Assembly: GCF_964019385.1 (NCBI RefSeq)
Contig: NC_088645.1
Coordinates: 5,896,221 to 5,960,220, forward strand
Reading direction: 5' to 3'
DNA from: Sycon ciliatum
Taxonomy: Eukaryota; Porifera; Calcarea; Leucosolenida; Sycettidae
DNA length: 64,000 nucleotides
Shown one piece after another: positions 1 to 10,742 of the stretch. A program made the position numbers and the translations under genes. The first letter of the stretch is position 1. Each line of letters opens with the position of its first letter. The notes below the pieces were generated by a model. That model was not told the DNA's origin, ran no database searches, and saw only the letters and a list, made by a program, of their open reading frames with translations.

Positions 1-2907
1 AGCATTCAGAGCAGCGTTCCACGTATGTGCTTGCATCCTTAGTCATTCCTGGCCACCAGACTCTCTGGCGCAGGGTGTCTTGGAAGGCCTCTTGTCCAGG
101 ATGTCCTTCGTGTGCTAGGGTCATGATCGCTGTTCGTAAACCTTCAGGAATAACGAATCTGCCACCGAACATTAAGATGCCATCTACCACTGTCAGCTGA
201 TCACGGACTAGATAGTAGGGGTGCTCCGGTGGCAAAATGTCAAGCCACGAATCATACAGTACGCGTTGAATCACTTTGCTCACTACTGGATCATCTTGTG
301 CAGCACAACGAATGTCTGCAATGCCTACTGGAGCGGCTTCCAAAACTAGGCCAACATACTCATGGAGAGAACGCGATTCGGCTGGAGAAGCATCAGTAGA
401 CGCTACCGGGGCTCTGGAAAGTGCATCAGTACAGAAGAGCTCCTTCCCTGGAACATGCTTGAGGGAGTAATCGTACGGCATGAGCGCGACCAACCAGCGC
501 TGCAATTGAGGCGGCACATCGTCAAATGCCTTCTGCACAATCGGTATGAGAGGTTTGTGATCAGTGTACACCTGTACATGACGACCCAGAACATACTGGC
601 GAAAACGGGTCAGTGCAAACACTATGCCGAGCATCTCGCGCTCCATCTGCGAATATCGGGACTCTGTGTCCGTGAGCGTGCGGCTGGCGCAAGTAATGGG
701 CAGCCATTGTCCAGCCTTGCTTTGCTGCCACAGAATAGCTCCCAGACCAGAAGGTGAGGCATCGGAGCTGATTGCTGTCGGTACGTTTACATCCGGCTGG
801 AAATATGCAAGTGTTTGCAATGAAGAGACTACAGCTTGCTTAGCTGTGGAGAACGCTTTGAGAAGATCATCGTTCACAGTGAATGGTTCACGCTTCATCA
901 GCTGGCGTAACGGCTCTGTGGCTTCAGTCAGGCGAGGAACAAACTTTCCTAAGTACTAGTACGTGACCACACCCAAGAAGCGGTGTGCATCCGCTACAGT
1001 CTTTGGGGCGGCCATGTCGGCGATAGCGCTTAGCTTGCTGCTGTCCGGCTGAACTCCATCTCTGGTCAACGTGTGGCCCAGGTACTTGACCTGGTCTTTG
1101 CCGATGTGACACTTGGCCCAGTTCAGCTTCAGGTTTGCTGCCTTCAGGCGTTCCAAGACACTCGCCAGGCGTGCATCATGCTCAACTTGATTCCTTCCGA
1201 AAATCAATATGTCATCTATGTAGACAACAACACCCGGCAGGCCAACTAGAATATCCGACACCACTCGCTGAAAGATTTCGGGGGCGCATGAAATACCAAA
1301 CGGCAGTCTCTTGAATCGATACGATCCACAGTGTGAAGCAAACGTTGTAAATGATCGTGATTCTTCCTCCAGTAACAGCTGGTGGAATCCCGATTCGGCA
1401 TCCAACACTGAGAATACTTGTGCTCCTGCTAACTCGCTGGTTATTTCGTCTACCGTTGGGAGAGAATGGCGTTCTCTAATGATGGACTTATTCAGCTGTT
1501 TATAATCCACACATAACCGGAGTGTACCGTTAGACTTACGGACAGGCACAACAGGCGAGACAGGCTCAATGATGTCAGCCTTAGCCAGGCGTGCCAACTC
1601 CTTTTCTATGTCGGCTTTGGCGCTAAATGGAGGGCGACGAGCTGGTTGGGCTACTGGTCTAGCGCTCTTGTCCACAGTGATAGAAACTGGAGCAGTTTCA
1701 ACAAGACGTGCTGTATCCGCCATGTGTGCATTCACAAGCAGTTCCAATTGTGAGATGACATCTTGTCCAAACAATACAGAACGCTTGCCAGCCGGTACAA
1801 CGAAACATTCACAGAGAATGGTGTTGTCTCCTACAGCAATATCGACGTCCGCCATGCCAAGAGTCTTCACTTCGCCACCGTTGTATGCTCGAAGTATGCG
1901 GTCACTTGAGCGGGTAGGCTGCACCACATCATCCGTGAGAATGGTGCGTGTTGCTCCGGTGTCAAGCAATCCCTCACATGGCTTGCCATTCACCATCAGT
2001 GTCATGGTGAACTGGCCTCTGGCTGCCTTATCGCTGCACGCGAAAATAGAATCATACACCACTTGTGCAGTGTCACTGTCTTCCTCCGCATCTACTGCAT
2101 TGGCTTTGTTAGGCTTGCGTGAGAGACAAACCGCTTCGAAATGGCCAACTTTCCTGCAGCTGTTGCAACGGACATGTGCTGCTGGGCAGAACTGCTTTCC
2201 ATTGGCATGCATTCGACCACAGTACTTGCAGCCAGGACCTTTCGTCATTTTCCTCTTGAGCTGGTGCTTGGGTTCACTGCCTGACACAGCCGCTGTGGTC
2301 TCTGGCGTCACACATGCTGCTACACTAGGTCCTGGTTCACTGTTGTACAAGTTGGAGTCCAAAAGTGATGCTTCCATAGCAACTGCCTTCGAGAGAGCGT
2401 CCGCCAAAGTCAGCTTAGGCTCCTTCAATAGTTCGCGCCTCGAGTCTTGCGACCTCAATCCAGCAATTAACTGGTCGCGGACTTGAGTATTGACTACCGT
2501 GTCAACATCTGTCGATGCGAAACTACACAGTTCCACTTTCTCTCTCAGCCGACTCATGAAGGTTGAAACCGATTCGTCCGGCAGCTGCCTAATCTGACGA
2601 AACTTGTGCCGCTCTGACGTCGCATTGATGGACGGTCGAAAATGGCAACGAAGTGACTCAGTGAGGGCTTTGTAAGTGTCTCCCGGGTTATCGTCAGTTG
2701 CATCGTCTGGAACGGGAACGACTAAACCTTTGACGATCCTCCTGACATTGAGACCGGCGAGATTCAAGAAAAGGCACTTCTTGTCTCCTGGGTCCGTCAC
2801 TTGGCAGAATTATAATCATCGACATCTTCTAGCCAGAGATTGAAGTCTGCGCCCGTATCTCCACCATAGCCTGGAGAAAATTCTTTCGGAGGTCGTCCCT
2901 TTGCCAT
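1..2907 (-). mobile_element. Ty3/gypsy retrotransposon gag-pol, degenerate and cut by the window edge
   Basis: Read right to left, a short gag start (ATG at 2907) shifts frame near 2806-2812 into a long open frame (about 2800 to 956). In order it shows gag-like helices, two zinc knuckles (second CNSCRKVGHFEAVC, about 2160-2110), a retropepsin motif LLDTGATRT and a reverse transcriptase with VYIDDILIFG. The frame hits an in-frame TAG at 956-958, after which the same frame resumes with the RT end, RNase H (TDHKPL) and the integrase zinc region (WWPGM...YVERCSEC) at the window start. Gag and pol share one frame, as in the K02A2.6-like group of animal gypsy elements. The frameshift and stop mark it as inactive. 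The integrase core and 3' LTR would lie left of the window. I could not identify its other LTR in the 2908-3230 sequence. Confidence 0.92.
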
Positions 2908-3230
2908 AGCGTCAAGTTGCTTGAGCTGTTCACTGCGCCAGTGTAGTGAGCTGGCCAGAATGCAATGATTACTGGAATGACAAGAGACTATAACATACAG
3001 CAGTGTGAATGTAGCACATCATGAAGGTGTGAGTATGACACATGCAGTGATGTGTAGAATGCAACATATGACAGCTAGGTGGTGTAAGAACAACGCAGTC
3101 ACTATCACTACACTGACTACATGGCTTGTATGTGTCAGACACTTCTTCTTTCGTAATTTTCTAATTCCTGTCTCCTCTTTTCTAAATGCGGCTTCGCCTT
3201 TATATCATTGGGCCTAGTTCCCGTTTATTG
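2908..3230. other. Upstream flank of the gypsy gag; nothing identified
   Basis: AT-rich sequence that would contain the leader or LTR of the minus-strand gypsy element. No matching LTR partner exists inside the window, so the LTR edge cannot be placed. No gene, RNA or repeat was recognised. Confidence 0.5.
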
Positions 3231-3239
3231 TCCGAATTA

Positions 3240-3507
3240 AAACAAACCAACCAACCAGTTAGCATGTGACTCGGCTGGTGAGACAGCGCCAGGTACATGT
3301 ACTTCAAGAAGCCGCTGCTACCACTAGATATGGCATGTTCTCTATTTCTTTCCTTGGCGCTGATAGGTGGAATTCTCTGCCTGTCTCGTGTCGTCAGGTT
3401 GAGCATCTATCCGTTTTTGTTCCGCTCTGTAAAGAGCACTAAGTCTTAGAGTTCCCTGTAACAAGACGGCAACGTCTGTAGGGCCTTCCCTATCAAAATA
3501 ATAAATT

Positions 3508-3572
<65 letters not shown>
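3240..3572 (+). mobile_element. 5'-truncated LINE 3' end with (CTA)n tail
   Basis: The plus strand encodes the end of a non-LTR retrotransposon reverse transcriptase ORF: a TRYGMFSISFLGADRWNSLP segment followed by about 20 residues and a stop near 3440. The motif [small]-[AG]xxWNSLP close to the C-terminus is typical of CR1/L2/Jockey-group LINEs. A short 3' UTR ends in AATAAATT and then an uninterrupted (CTA)n run to 3572, taken as the element's microsatellite tail. The last 120 bp before the tail recur at 4903-5054 through a tandem duplication. Confidence 0.75.
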
Positions 3573-3573
<1 letters not shown>

Positions 3574-3662
3574 AGTACATGTGTACCCGGCTCCGACCCG
3601 GTTGAAATGGTTGCGCCAGGTACACGTGTACCCGGCTGTCCTACAATCCTAGAGCAGACACT

Positions 3663-4486
3663 GCATACACTGAGCCATACCCATACACTGAGCAATACCC
3701 ATACACTGAGCCATACCCATACACTGAGCCATACCCATACACTGAGCCATACCCATACACTGAGCCATACCCATACACTGAGCCATACCCATACACTGAG
3801 CCACACCTATACACTGAACCATACCCACACACTGAGCCATACCCATACACTGAGCCATACCCATACACTGAGCCACACCTATACACTGAGCCATACCCAT
3901 ACACTGAGCCATACCTATACACTGAGCCATACCCATACACTGAGCCATACCTATACACTGAGCCATACCCATACACTGAGCCATACCCATACACTGAGCC
4001 ATACCCATACACTGAGCCATACCCATACACTGAGCCATACCCATACACTGAGCCATACCTATACACTGAGCCATACCCATACACTGAGCCATACCCATTC
4101 ACTGAGCCATACCCATACACTGAGCCATACTTATACACTGAGCCATACCTATACACTGAGCCATACCCATACACTGAGCCATACCTTTACACTGAGCCAT
4201 ACCCATAACTGAGCTATACCTATACACTGAGCCATACCCATACACTGAGCCATACCCATACACTGAGCCATACCCATACACTGAGCCATACCCATACACT
4301 GAGCCATACCCATACACTGAGCCATACCTATACACTGAGCCATACCCATACACTGAGCCATACCCATTCACTGAGCCATACCCATACACTGAGCCATACC
4401 TATACACTGAGCCATACCTATACACTGAGCCATACCCATACACTGAGCCATACCTTTACACTGAGCCATACCCATAACTGAGCCAT
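3663..4486 (+). repeat. 18-bp minisatellite, ~45 copies
   Basis: Head-to-tail units of CATACACTGAGCCATACC with C/T variants at one or two positions and a few TTCACT or CTTTACACT variants. The period is a multiple of three and lacks stops in several frames, so long open frames on both strands here are repeat artefacts and not genes. Confidence 0.97.
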
Positions 4487-4759
4487 CCTGTAAGGCCAGT
4501 AATCAGCTTCCCAGAACGTACAGTCAACTTCGCTAATGTAGTAATAACGACTGCGGATATAAGGACAATTTGTGAGTAACGACCGAATGTCCATGCCCAG
4601 AGCAAAGTCCCATCTAACCGTATACATTTAACTTCGGATATAACGACTGTTTGGGTAACTACAACTCGCGACTAGCAACATGATTGTGTTTTTGTTCCTC
4701 CCTCCCCAAACCCACTAAACCTGTTACAGTAGTACGAAGTAGTGGTTGCGACTTCGGCG

Positions 4760-4901
4760 ATGATTTGTAAGAAAAGGGTTCGCTCCCCACTGGCACCGGA
4801 GCTCGCGCTATTCCGCCGACTTTACTTGACACTTGACTGACTCACGACTGCCATCCAGAGCACACGAGAAATCCATCGAACCTTCGACTCGGCAAACCTG
4901 C
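4760..4901 (+). repeat. Foldback-arm fragment
   Basis: The sequence from GTAAGAAAAGGG through CGGCAAACCTGC matches the outer part of the left arm of the foldback element at 8329-9240. It belongs to the duplicated unit and stops abruptly at the duplication joint. Confidence 0.75.
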
Positions 4902-5054
4902 AGGTGGAATTCTCTGCCTGTCTCGTGTCGTCAGGTTGAGCATCTATCCGTTTTTGTTCCGCTCTGTAAAGAGCACTAAGTCTTAGAGTTCCCTGTAACA
5001 AGACGGCAACGTCTGTAGGGCCTTCCCTATCAAAATAATAAATTCTACTACTAC

Positions 5055-5664
5055 TGTAGCGTTGGCACGCTAGTAACTCACGCGTGCACGCAGCTGCAGC
5101 GTGAATCACTTTCAATGTATTGGTCACGCGTGTTACACCGCACCCGTACCCCGCACTTGCAACTCTGTACCGTGCTTGCAGATCCATGACATGAATAGTA
5201 ACTAGTCTCACTGCGTTCAATGTTTCATATTGACCTTAGAAATACTGCTGCACATTCAACCGCCTCTTTTACGCCCATTGCCCACACTGCTATTCAGCTT
5301 CTTCTTCTTCTGCATAGAATCAAATGGCATTCCTTGTGCAATGACTGTGGCCCACACATCTTACTTTGACCTTTCTTCTTCTGCTCTACGTATCCCCTGA
5401 CCATAGGCTAGCTTACTTACTCACCCTATAAAAGCTGCTGTTCACAATTCTCTACAGTTCAGTTAGAAACTACAGTCAGAAAGGCCAGTTAGAAAGGCCA
5501 GTTAGAGATACCAGTTAGAACCTTCTTCATGTCAGTTTAGAGTTAGAGTCAGAGTTAATGTTTACAATGTAGTCTTCCGTTTAGTTCAGTAAGAATTATT
5601 ATTAACAGTGTGTTCACTGAGACCCGTCTGCATTTGCCTCCGAGAGAGACTGCGGCCCGTTACA
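5055..5664 (+). repeat. 5' LTR of the miniature element
   Basis: 610 bp, TG...CA ends. A TATAAAA box at 5427-5433 sits in CCCTATAAAAGC, as expected for an LTR promoter, and transcription would start shortly after it. Confidence 0.9.
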
Positions 5665-6765
5665 GAATTGGTGCCAGCGGTGGGACACGCTACAGAAATG
5701 GTGCCAGCGGTGGGATTCGTTACAGAAATGGTGGCAGCGGTGGTTCAATTTTATAATTGCTAGATTCGAACCCAACTAGTATCTGTATTGCATTGATGGC
5801 AGCGACGCTACAGAATTGATGGCAGTGGTAAATTGTTTTATTGGTGTAACCGGTACCAGCATGGCCCAACCTGATGCGTCAGTCGCCGCTACTCCTTCCC
5901 CCGCCACGTCTCCCCCTAGCCCGAAATGATGACGGACAGCGTCTCTACCGATCAAGCTCCATGTCCAACGTAAGCTAATTCCTGATTATGGCATTTTCTT
6001 TCCTGTCTTCCTTCAGTCTTCCTGTTCTCTTCAGTCTTCCTTTATGCGAGTGTGTGAATCCAGTTTAGTTAGGTAGGCGTCCGATCATGGTGAGCCACGG
6101 TCTATCTAGCTAACCTGGGATAATGTGTGTTAGAGTGCCCTTTGTCCAGTTCAGTTTGGAACTGTGAACTATTTTTATGGCTCAAACGCCATGGTGGTAC
6201 AGCAAGTGCGCTGTGAGTCCTATTTGGAGGACAATTTTTTCCCCTTTGGCCCCGTGAGATCGTGTGAACCTGGAGTGATGCTATTTTATGATTTTGTTAT
6301 CAGTTCATTTCTTCTGTCTACTCTCAAAGGTTATCATTTCCGATATTATTTTGCCATATTCCGGTTGACGCTGTACCAGTATGATGCGCTATCTCCTATA
6401 ATGTTCAATGTTTATGTTCGCACCACCTCTCAGTCCTGTGATCTGCTGCTGCGCTCCAGCCAGTACTTCAATGTCAGTTGTCCTCATTGCGTCCGGATAT
6501 CAACCGAGGCTGTTCACAAATACATACCTGTATATGCAAGTAATCCATTCTGCCTGTCTTCTTCCGTCGAGGTTATTCCGACGCGACCATGCATGCCTCC
6601 AGTGTCTTCTAATCTCAGTCGATTGTCGGAGTCCGGCTATCAAAATAATGTTACTCGCCAAGTCTAGTCTGCGTATCTTCATGATCTTCTACCAGTGTTC
6701 GTCACTTCGTGTTCTGCTACTCCTACTCTAATCACGAGGACGTGATTCTGTTTAAAGAAGGAAGG

Positions 6766-7375
6766 TGTAGCGTTGGCACGCTAGTAACTCACGCGTGCAC
6801 GCAGCTGCAGCGTGAATCACTTTCAATGTATTGGTCACGCGTGTTACACCGCACCCGTACCCCGCACTTGCAACTCTGTACCGTGCTTGCAGATCCATGA
6901 CATGAATAGTAACTAGTCTCACTGCGTTCAATGTTTCATATTGACCTTAGAAATACTGCTGCACATTCAACCGCCTCTTTTACGCCCATTGCCCACACTG
7001 CTATTCAGCTTCTTCTTCTTCTGCATAGAATCAAATGGCATTCCTTGTGCAATGACTGTGGCCCACACATCTTACTTTGACCTTTCTTCTTCTGCTCTAC
7101 GTATCCCCTGACCATAGGCTAGCTTACTTACTCACCCTATAAAAGCTGCTGTTCACAATTCTCTACAGTTCAGTTAGAAACTACAGTCAGAAAGGCCAGT
7201 TAGAAAGGCCAGTTAGAGATACCAGTTAGAACCTTCTTCATGTCAGTTTAGAGTTAGAGTCAGAGTTAATGTTTACAATGTAGTCTTCCGTTTAGTTCAG
7301 TAAGAATTGTTATTAACAGTGTGTTCACTGAGACCCGTCTGCATTTGCCTCCGAGAGAGACTGCGGCCCGTTACA
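6766..7375 (+). repeat. 3' LTR of the miniature element
   Basis: 610 bp, near-identical partner of 5055-5664, with TATAAAA at 7138-7144. It is followed by CTACTACTACTAG, the continuation of the split (CTA)n target. Confidence 0.9.
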
Positions 7376-7388
7376 CTACTACTACTAG

Positions 7389-7441
<53 letters not shown>

Positions 7442-7530
7442 AGTACATGTGTACCCGGCTCCGACCCGGTTGAAATGGTTGCGCCAGGTACACGTGTACC
7501 CGGCTGTCCTACAATCCTAGAGCAGACACT

Positions 7531-8048
7531 GCATACACTGAGCCATACCCATACACTGAGCCATACCCATACACTGAGCCATACCCATACACTGAGCCAT
7601 ACCCATACACTGAGCCATACCTATACACTGAGCCATACCCATACACTGAGCCATACCCATTCACTGAGCCATACCCATACACTGAGCCATACTTATACAC
7701 TGAGCCATACCTATACACTGAGCCATACCCATACACTGAGCCATACCTTTACACTGAGCCATACCCATAACTGAGCTATACCTATACACTGAGCCATACC
7801 CATACACTGAGCCATACCCATACACTGAGCCATACCCATACACTGAGCCATACCCATACACTGAGCCATACCCATACACTGAGCCATACCTATACACTGA
7901 GCCATACCCATACACTGAGCCATACCCATTCACTGAGCCATACCCATACACTGAGCCATACCTATACACTGAGCCATACCTATACACTGAGCCATACCCA
8001 TACACTGAGCCATACCTTTACACTGAGCCATACCCATAACTGAGCCAT
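7531..8048 (+). repeat. 18-bp minisatellite, second (shorter) array
   Basis: Same 18-bp unit and same flanks as 3663-4486, with about 28 copies. The difference of roughly 17 units reflects contraction or expansion after the tandem duplication. Confidence 0.96.
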
Positions 8049-8328
8049 CCTGTAAGGCCAGTAATCAGCTTCCCAGAACGTACAGTCAACTTCGCTAATG
8101 TAGTAATAACGACTGCGGATATAAGGACAATTTGTGAGTAACGACCGAATGTCCATGCCCAGAGCAAAGTCCCATCTAACCGTATACATTTAACTTCGGA
8201 TATAACGACTGTTTGGGTAACTACAACTCGCGACTAGCAACATGATTGTGTTTTTGTTCCTCCCTCCCCAAACCCACTAAACCTGTTACAGTAGTACGAA
8301 GTAGTGGTTGCGACTTCGGCGATGATTT

Positions 8329-9240
8329 GTAAGAAAAGGGTTCGCTCCCCACTGGCACCGGAGCTCGCGCTATTCCGCCGACTTTACTTGACACTTGACT
8401 GACTCACGACTGCCATCCAGAGCACACGAGAAATCCATCGAACCTTCGACTCGGCAAACCTGCAAGAAAGCACCACTCCCTGCTCAATACACAGTGTTTC
8501 GGGGAATTCACCCCTCATCAGTTGAGCTTGAGTAGGCTGAGGAAGATTGTGCTTGAAGAGCACCACTTATATAGTGCTCTCCAGGCACAAACATCACCAG
8601 GGGGCGACTAGTTGGTTTGGAGGTGACAGCGTTGCGAATGACCGAGGGACCTCGACGTCTGTCTCACCGTCCAGGAGCGACACTGACTCACGCTGCTATC
8701 TGGTGTTCACGAGGTGTTTGTCATGCTGGAAACGGAGCGTCTCTGTAAGTTTGTATCCCTGGTGATGTTTGTGTCTGGAGAGCACTACTGTACATATACA
8801 AATTTTCGGCAGCTATTTAATTTCGGCTATATTCGGCACCGACCCAAAACGCCTAAATTAAAACGCCGATGAAATTTTTCACAGCATCTGTCGCACTATA
8901 CCATGCTATCTACCCCACGCCGAAAATAAATCGCCGCCGAAATGTCAAAAATGGTGAAGTGCCGAAATTTTGTAGCACCGAAATTTTGTATATTTACAGT
9001 ATATAAGTGGTGCTCTTCAGGCACAATCTTCCTCAGCCTACTCAAGCTCAACTGATGAGGGGTGAATTCCCCGAAACACTGTGTATTGAGCAGGGAGTGG
9101 TGCTTTCTTGCAGGTTTGCCGAGTCGAAGGTTCGATGGATTTCTCGTGTGCTCTGGATGGCAGTCGTGAGTCAGTCAAGTGTCAAGTAAAGTCGGCGGAA
9201 TAGCGCGAGCTCCGGTGTGGGGAGCGAACCCTTTTCTTAC
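8329..9240. mobile_element. Foldback (long inverted repeat) element with nested inserts
   Basis: Arms of about 240 bp (8329-8572 and 9001-9240) are near-perfect reverse complements running from GTAAGAAAAGGG to the GAGCACCACTTATAT apex side. Between them lies a second inverted pair (8573-8602 GTGCTCTCCAGGCACAAAC... against 8758-8785) and a TA-flanked MITE (8788-8999). No coding capacity was recognised, so it is presumably non-autonomous. Related arms occur at 4760-4901 and 24367-24848. Confidence 0.85.
8788..8999. mobile_element. 212-bp MITE with TA target duplication, nested in the foldback
   Basis: Ends CTGTACATATACAAA and TTTGTATATTTACAG are imperfect inverted repeats flanked by TA on both sides (8786-8787 and 9000-9001). 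TA flanks point to the Tc1/mariner group. Confidence 0.7.
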
Positions 9241-10742
9241 CTGTTACAGTGTAATAATTATAATACACGTAGTAGGTTATCGGAGGGAGGAACAAAAACA
9301 AGGTTTATCCAATACCATGTAGTAGCCACCATTGTAAGGTTATGCCAACCGTCTGGTCTCAGAAGTCCTTTTATGCCAGGGCATAATTTTTTGGACAAAA
9401 TCCGAAGCTTGTGCCAGACGCCAGCATAATCCGCCAAGGGCTAGGGCACCGCCGAGTGTAGTTATTCGCAAAGTAAAAAGTAATAATTAAGTTGACTACA
9501 GTCCATCCAGAAAAAGATGATATCCTAGCTTTTGGCCATAAATGGGTCAAATTTTGAGTTTTGTCACAATTTTTAGCAATCCCCCATGGAATGCTCTTCC
9601 AATTGTGTTTTTGAAGTCTATTTCTCCAAAAAGCAAGCCATAACAAGAATAGGATTTCGGCCAGGTTTTGCCCCCAAAGCACTGAATTGGGGAAAAACCA
9701 TGAAAATCCAACCCGTGCACTCCACTTGCAGAACAGTACATCTGCGGTTCAAACGCCAGTTGAGGTACCTTTTTTGGACCCTTTTTCAAGTTTCGAATCT
9801 CGCTGCACTGGCAACATCAACAAACACGGTAGCTCTCGATCTCCAGGGCCAGCGCTCATCTTTTTCTGAACTGACTGGACTGACTAGTTATACTTATACT
9901 CTGACTGTACGTACAGTGAAACGTCATCGCAGGGCACTGCACTGCGTCGTGTGATGCAGTCTAGCAGTAGCACTGCCACTGACACTGTGACTTGCAAGCT
10001 TGACTAACTGAGCCATCAGATCGCATGTCACATGACATGTCTGATGACATTGTCATCAGATCACATGTCACATGAACATCTGCAGACGTTTCCAGCTACA
10101 TACACACAGTGACACTACACTGTAGTAGTACCAGCTACCATGGCTACAGACTGCCAGTAGTAGATCTACGCTCTCTACACTGACTACATGTACAGACAGG
10201 TCAGTAGCTCTCTGTCAGTCTGTGTCCCCCAGAGCTCCCTCCCATACTGGGCCATAGATGCTGTTATATTTATAGTCTAGATCTTCATGTAGCTCTATCG
10301 ACTAGTCTGTAGTCAGAGTCTGTGTCGAGTTTGACACTATCACTTACTATCAGCTCCAAAAGACGGTCACATGCCGATCACGCTAAGACAGTGTACACAA
10401 CTATCGTGCCAGAATCGAGCTGCAAATCACGTAACCATGTCGTTGACCACCAGCGCATCGGGTCTGGAAGACTGCACGCTTACACCACGCCATAATCTCA
10501 ACTCAAGTCCGAGTAATATATTGCAAAAGAATAGGCATAGCCATAGGGATACCGCTGCATGCGCTGGTCTTCTGACTTCACTTCACCGTGGCCAGGAATC
10601 TCACACACAGCGACCAGAAAGGCGTGCAAATAAAAACAATCGCCACGCCTAGGAACGGGCCCAGAATCTCTTGGTTGCGTGTGCGCCACTCACTCAACGT
10701 GTCTTTCTCACTGCTCATCAAATCTTTTTTCTAAGCGTCAAC
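9241..10742. other. Intergenic; 5' flank of the ependymin-related gene
   Basis: No gene recognised. A partial tandem repeat (CATCAGATCRCATGTCACATG) lies at 10016-10078. The last 50 bp before the gene are pyrimidine-rich, and no clear TATA box was seen. A fragment with AGCATAATCCGCCAAGG near 9424 resembles the end of the TIR element at 27285-27777. Confidence 0.5.

Larger units (their letters stand above)
5055..7375 (+). mobile_element. Miniature, non-autonomous LTR retrotransposon
   Basis: Two direct 610-bp LTRs (5055-5664 and 6766-7375) begin TGTAGCGTTGG and end CCCGTTACA. I found one difference between them (GAATTATTATT against GAATTGTTATT), so the insertion is recent. The flanks share CTAC, a 4-bp target duplication inside the (CTA)n tail. 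Immediately inside the 5' LTR is a primer-binding-like TTGGTGCCAGCGGTGGGA, and a purine tract (AAAGAAGGAAGG) precedes the 3' LTR. The 1.1-kb interior has no pol. It retains only a 22-codon proline/alanine-rich ORF (5861-5929) resembling a gag start. It must be moved by proteins from another element. Confidence 0.92.
3369..8462 (+). repeat. Tandem segmental duplication, ~1.5-kb unit; second copy interrupted by an LTR element
   Basis: Unit 1 runs from GGTGGAATTCTCTGCC (3369) to CGGCAAACCTGC (about 4901). It contains the LINE tail, (CTA)n, an 18-bp minisatellite and a unique 415-bp stretch. The same order starts again at 4902-4903 and ends near 8462, but the 2,321-bp LTR element 5055-7375 lies inside its (CTA)n. 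The 415-bp stretches (about 4487-4901 and 8048-8462) look identical by eye, while the minisatellite is about 300 bp shorter in the second copy. Confidence 0.85.

Noticed and set aside
3607-4212. Long open frames in the 18-bp repeat (SHTHTL, GYGSVY, MGMAQC proteins)
   Set aside because: Pure consequence of an 18-bp period without stops; no start context, splice logic or homology.
6164-6731. 167- and 107-codon frames inside the miniature LTR element
   Set aside because: No domain recognised, unusual composition, located where pol would be in a full element; treated as non-coding filler.
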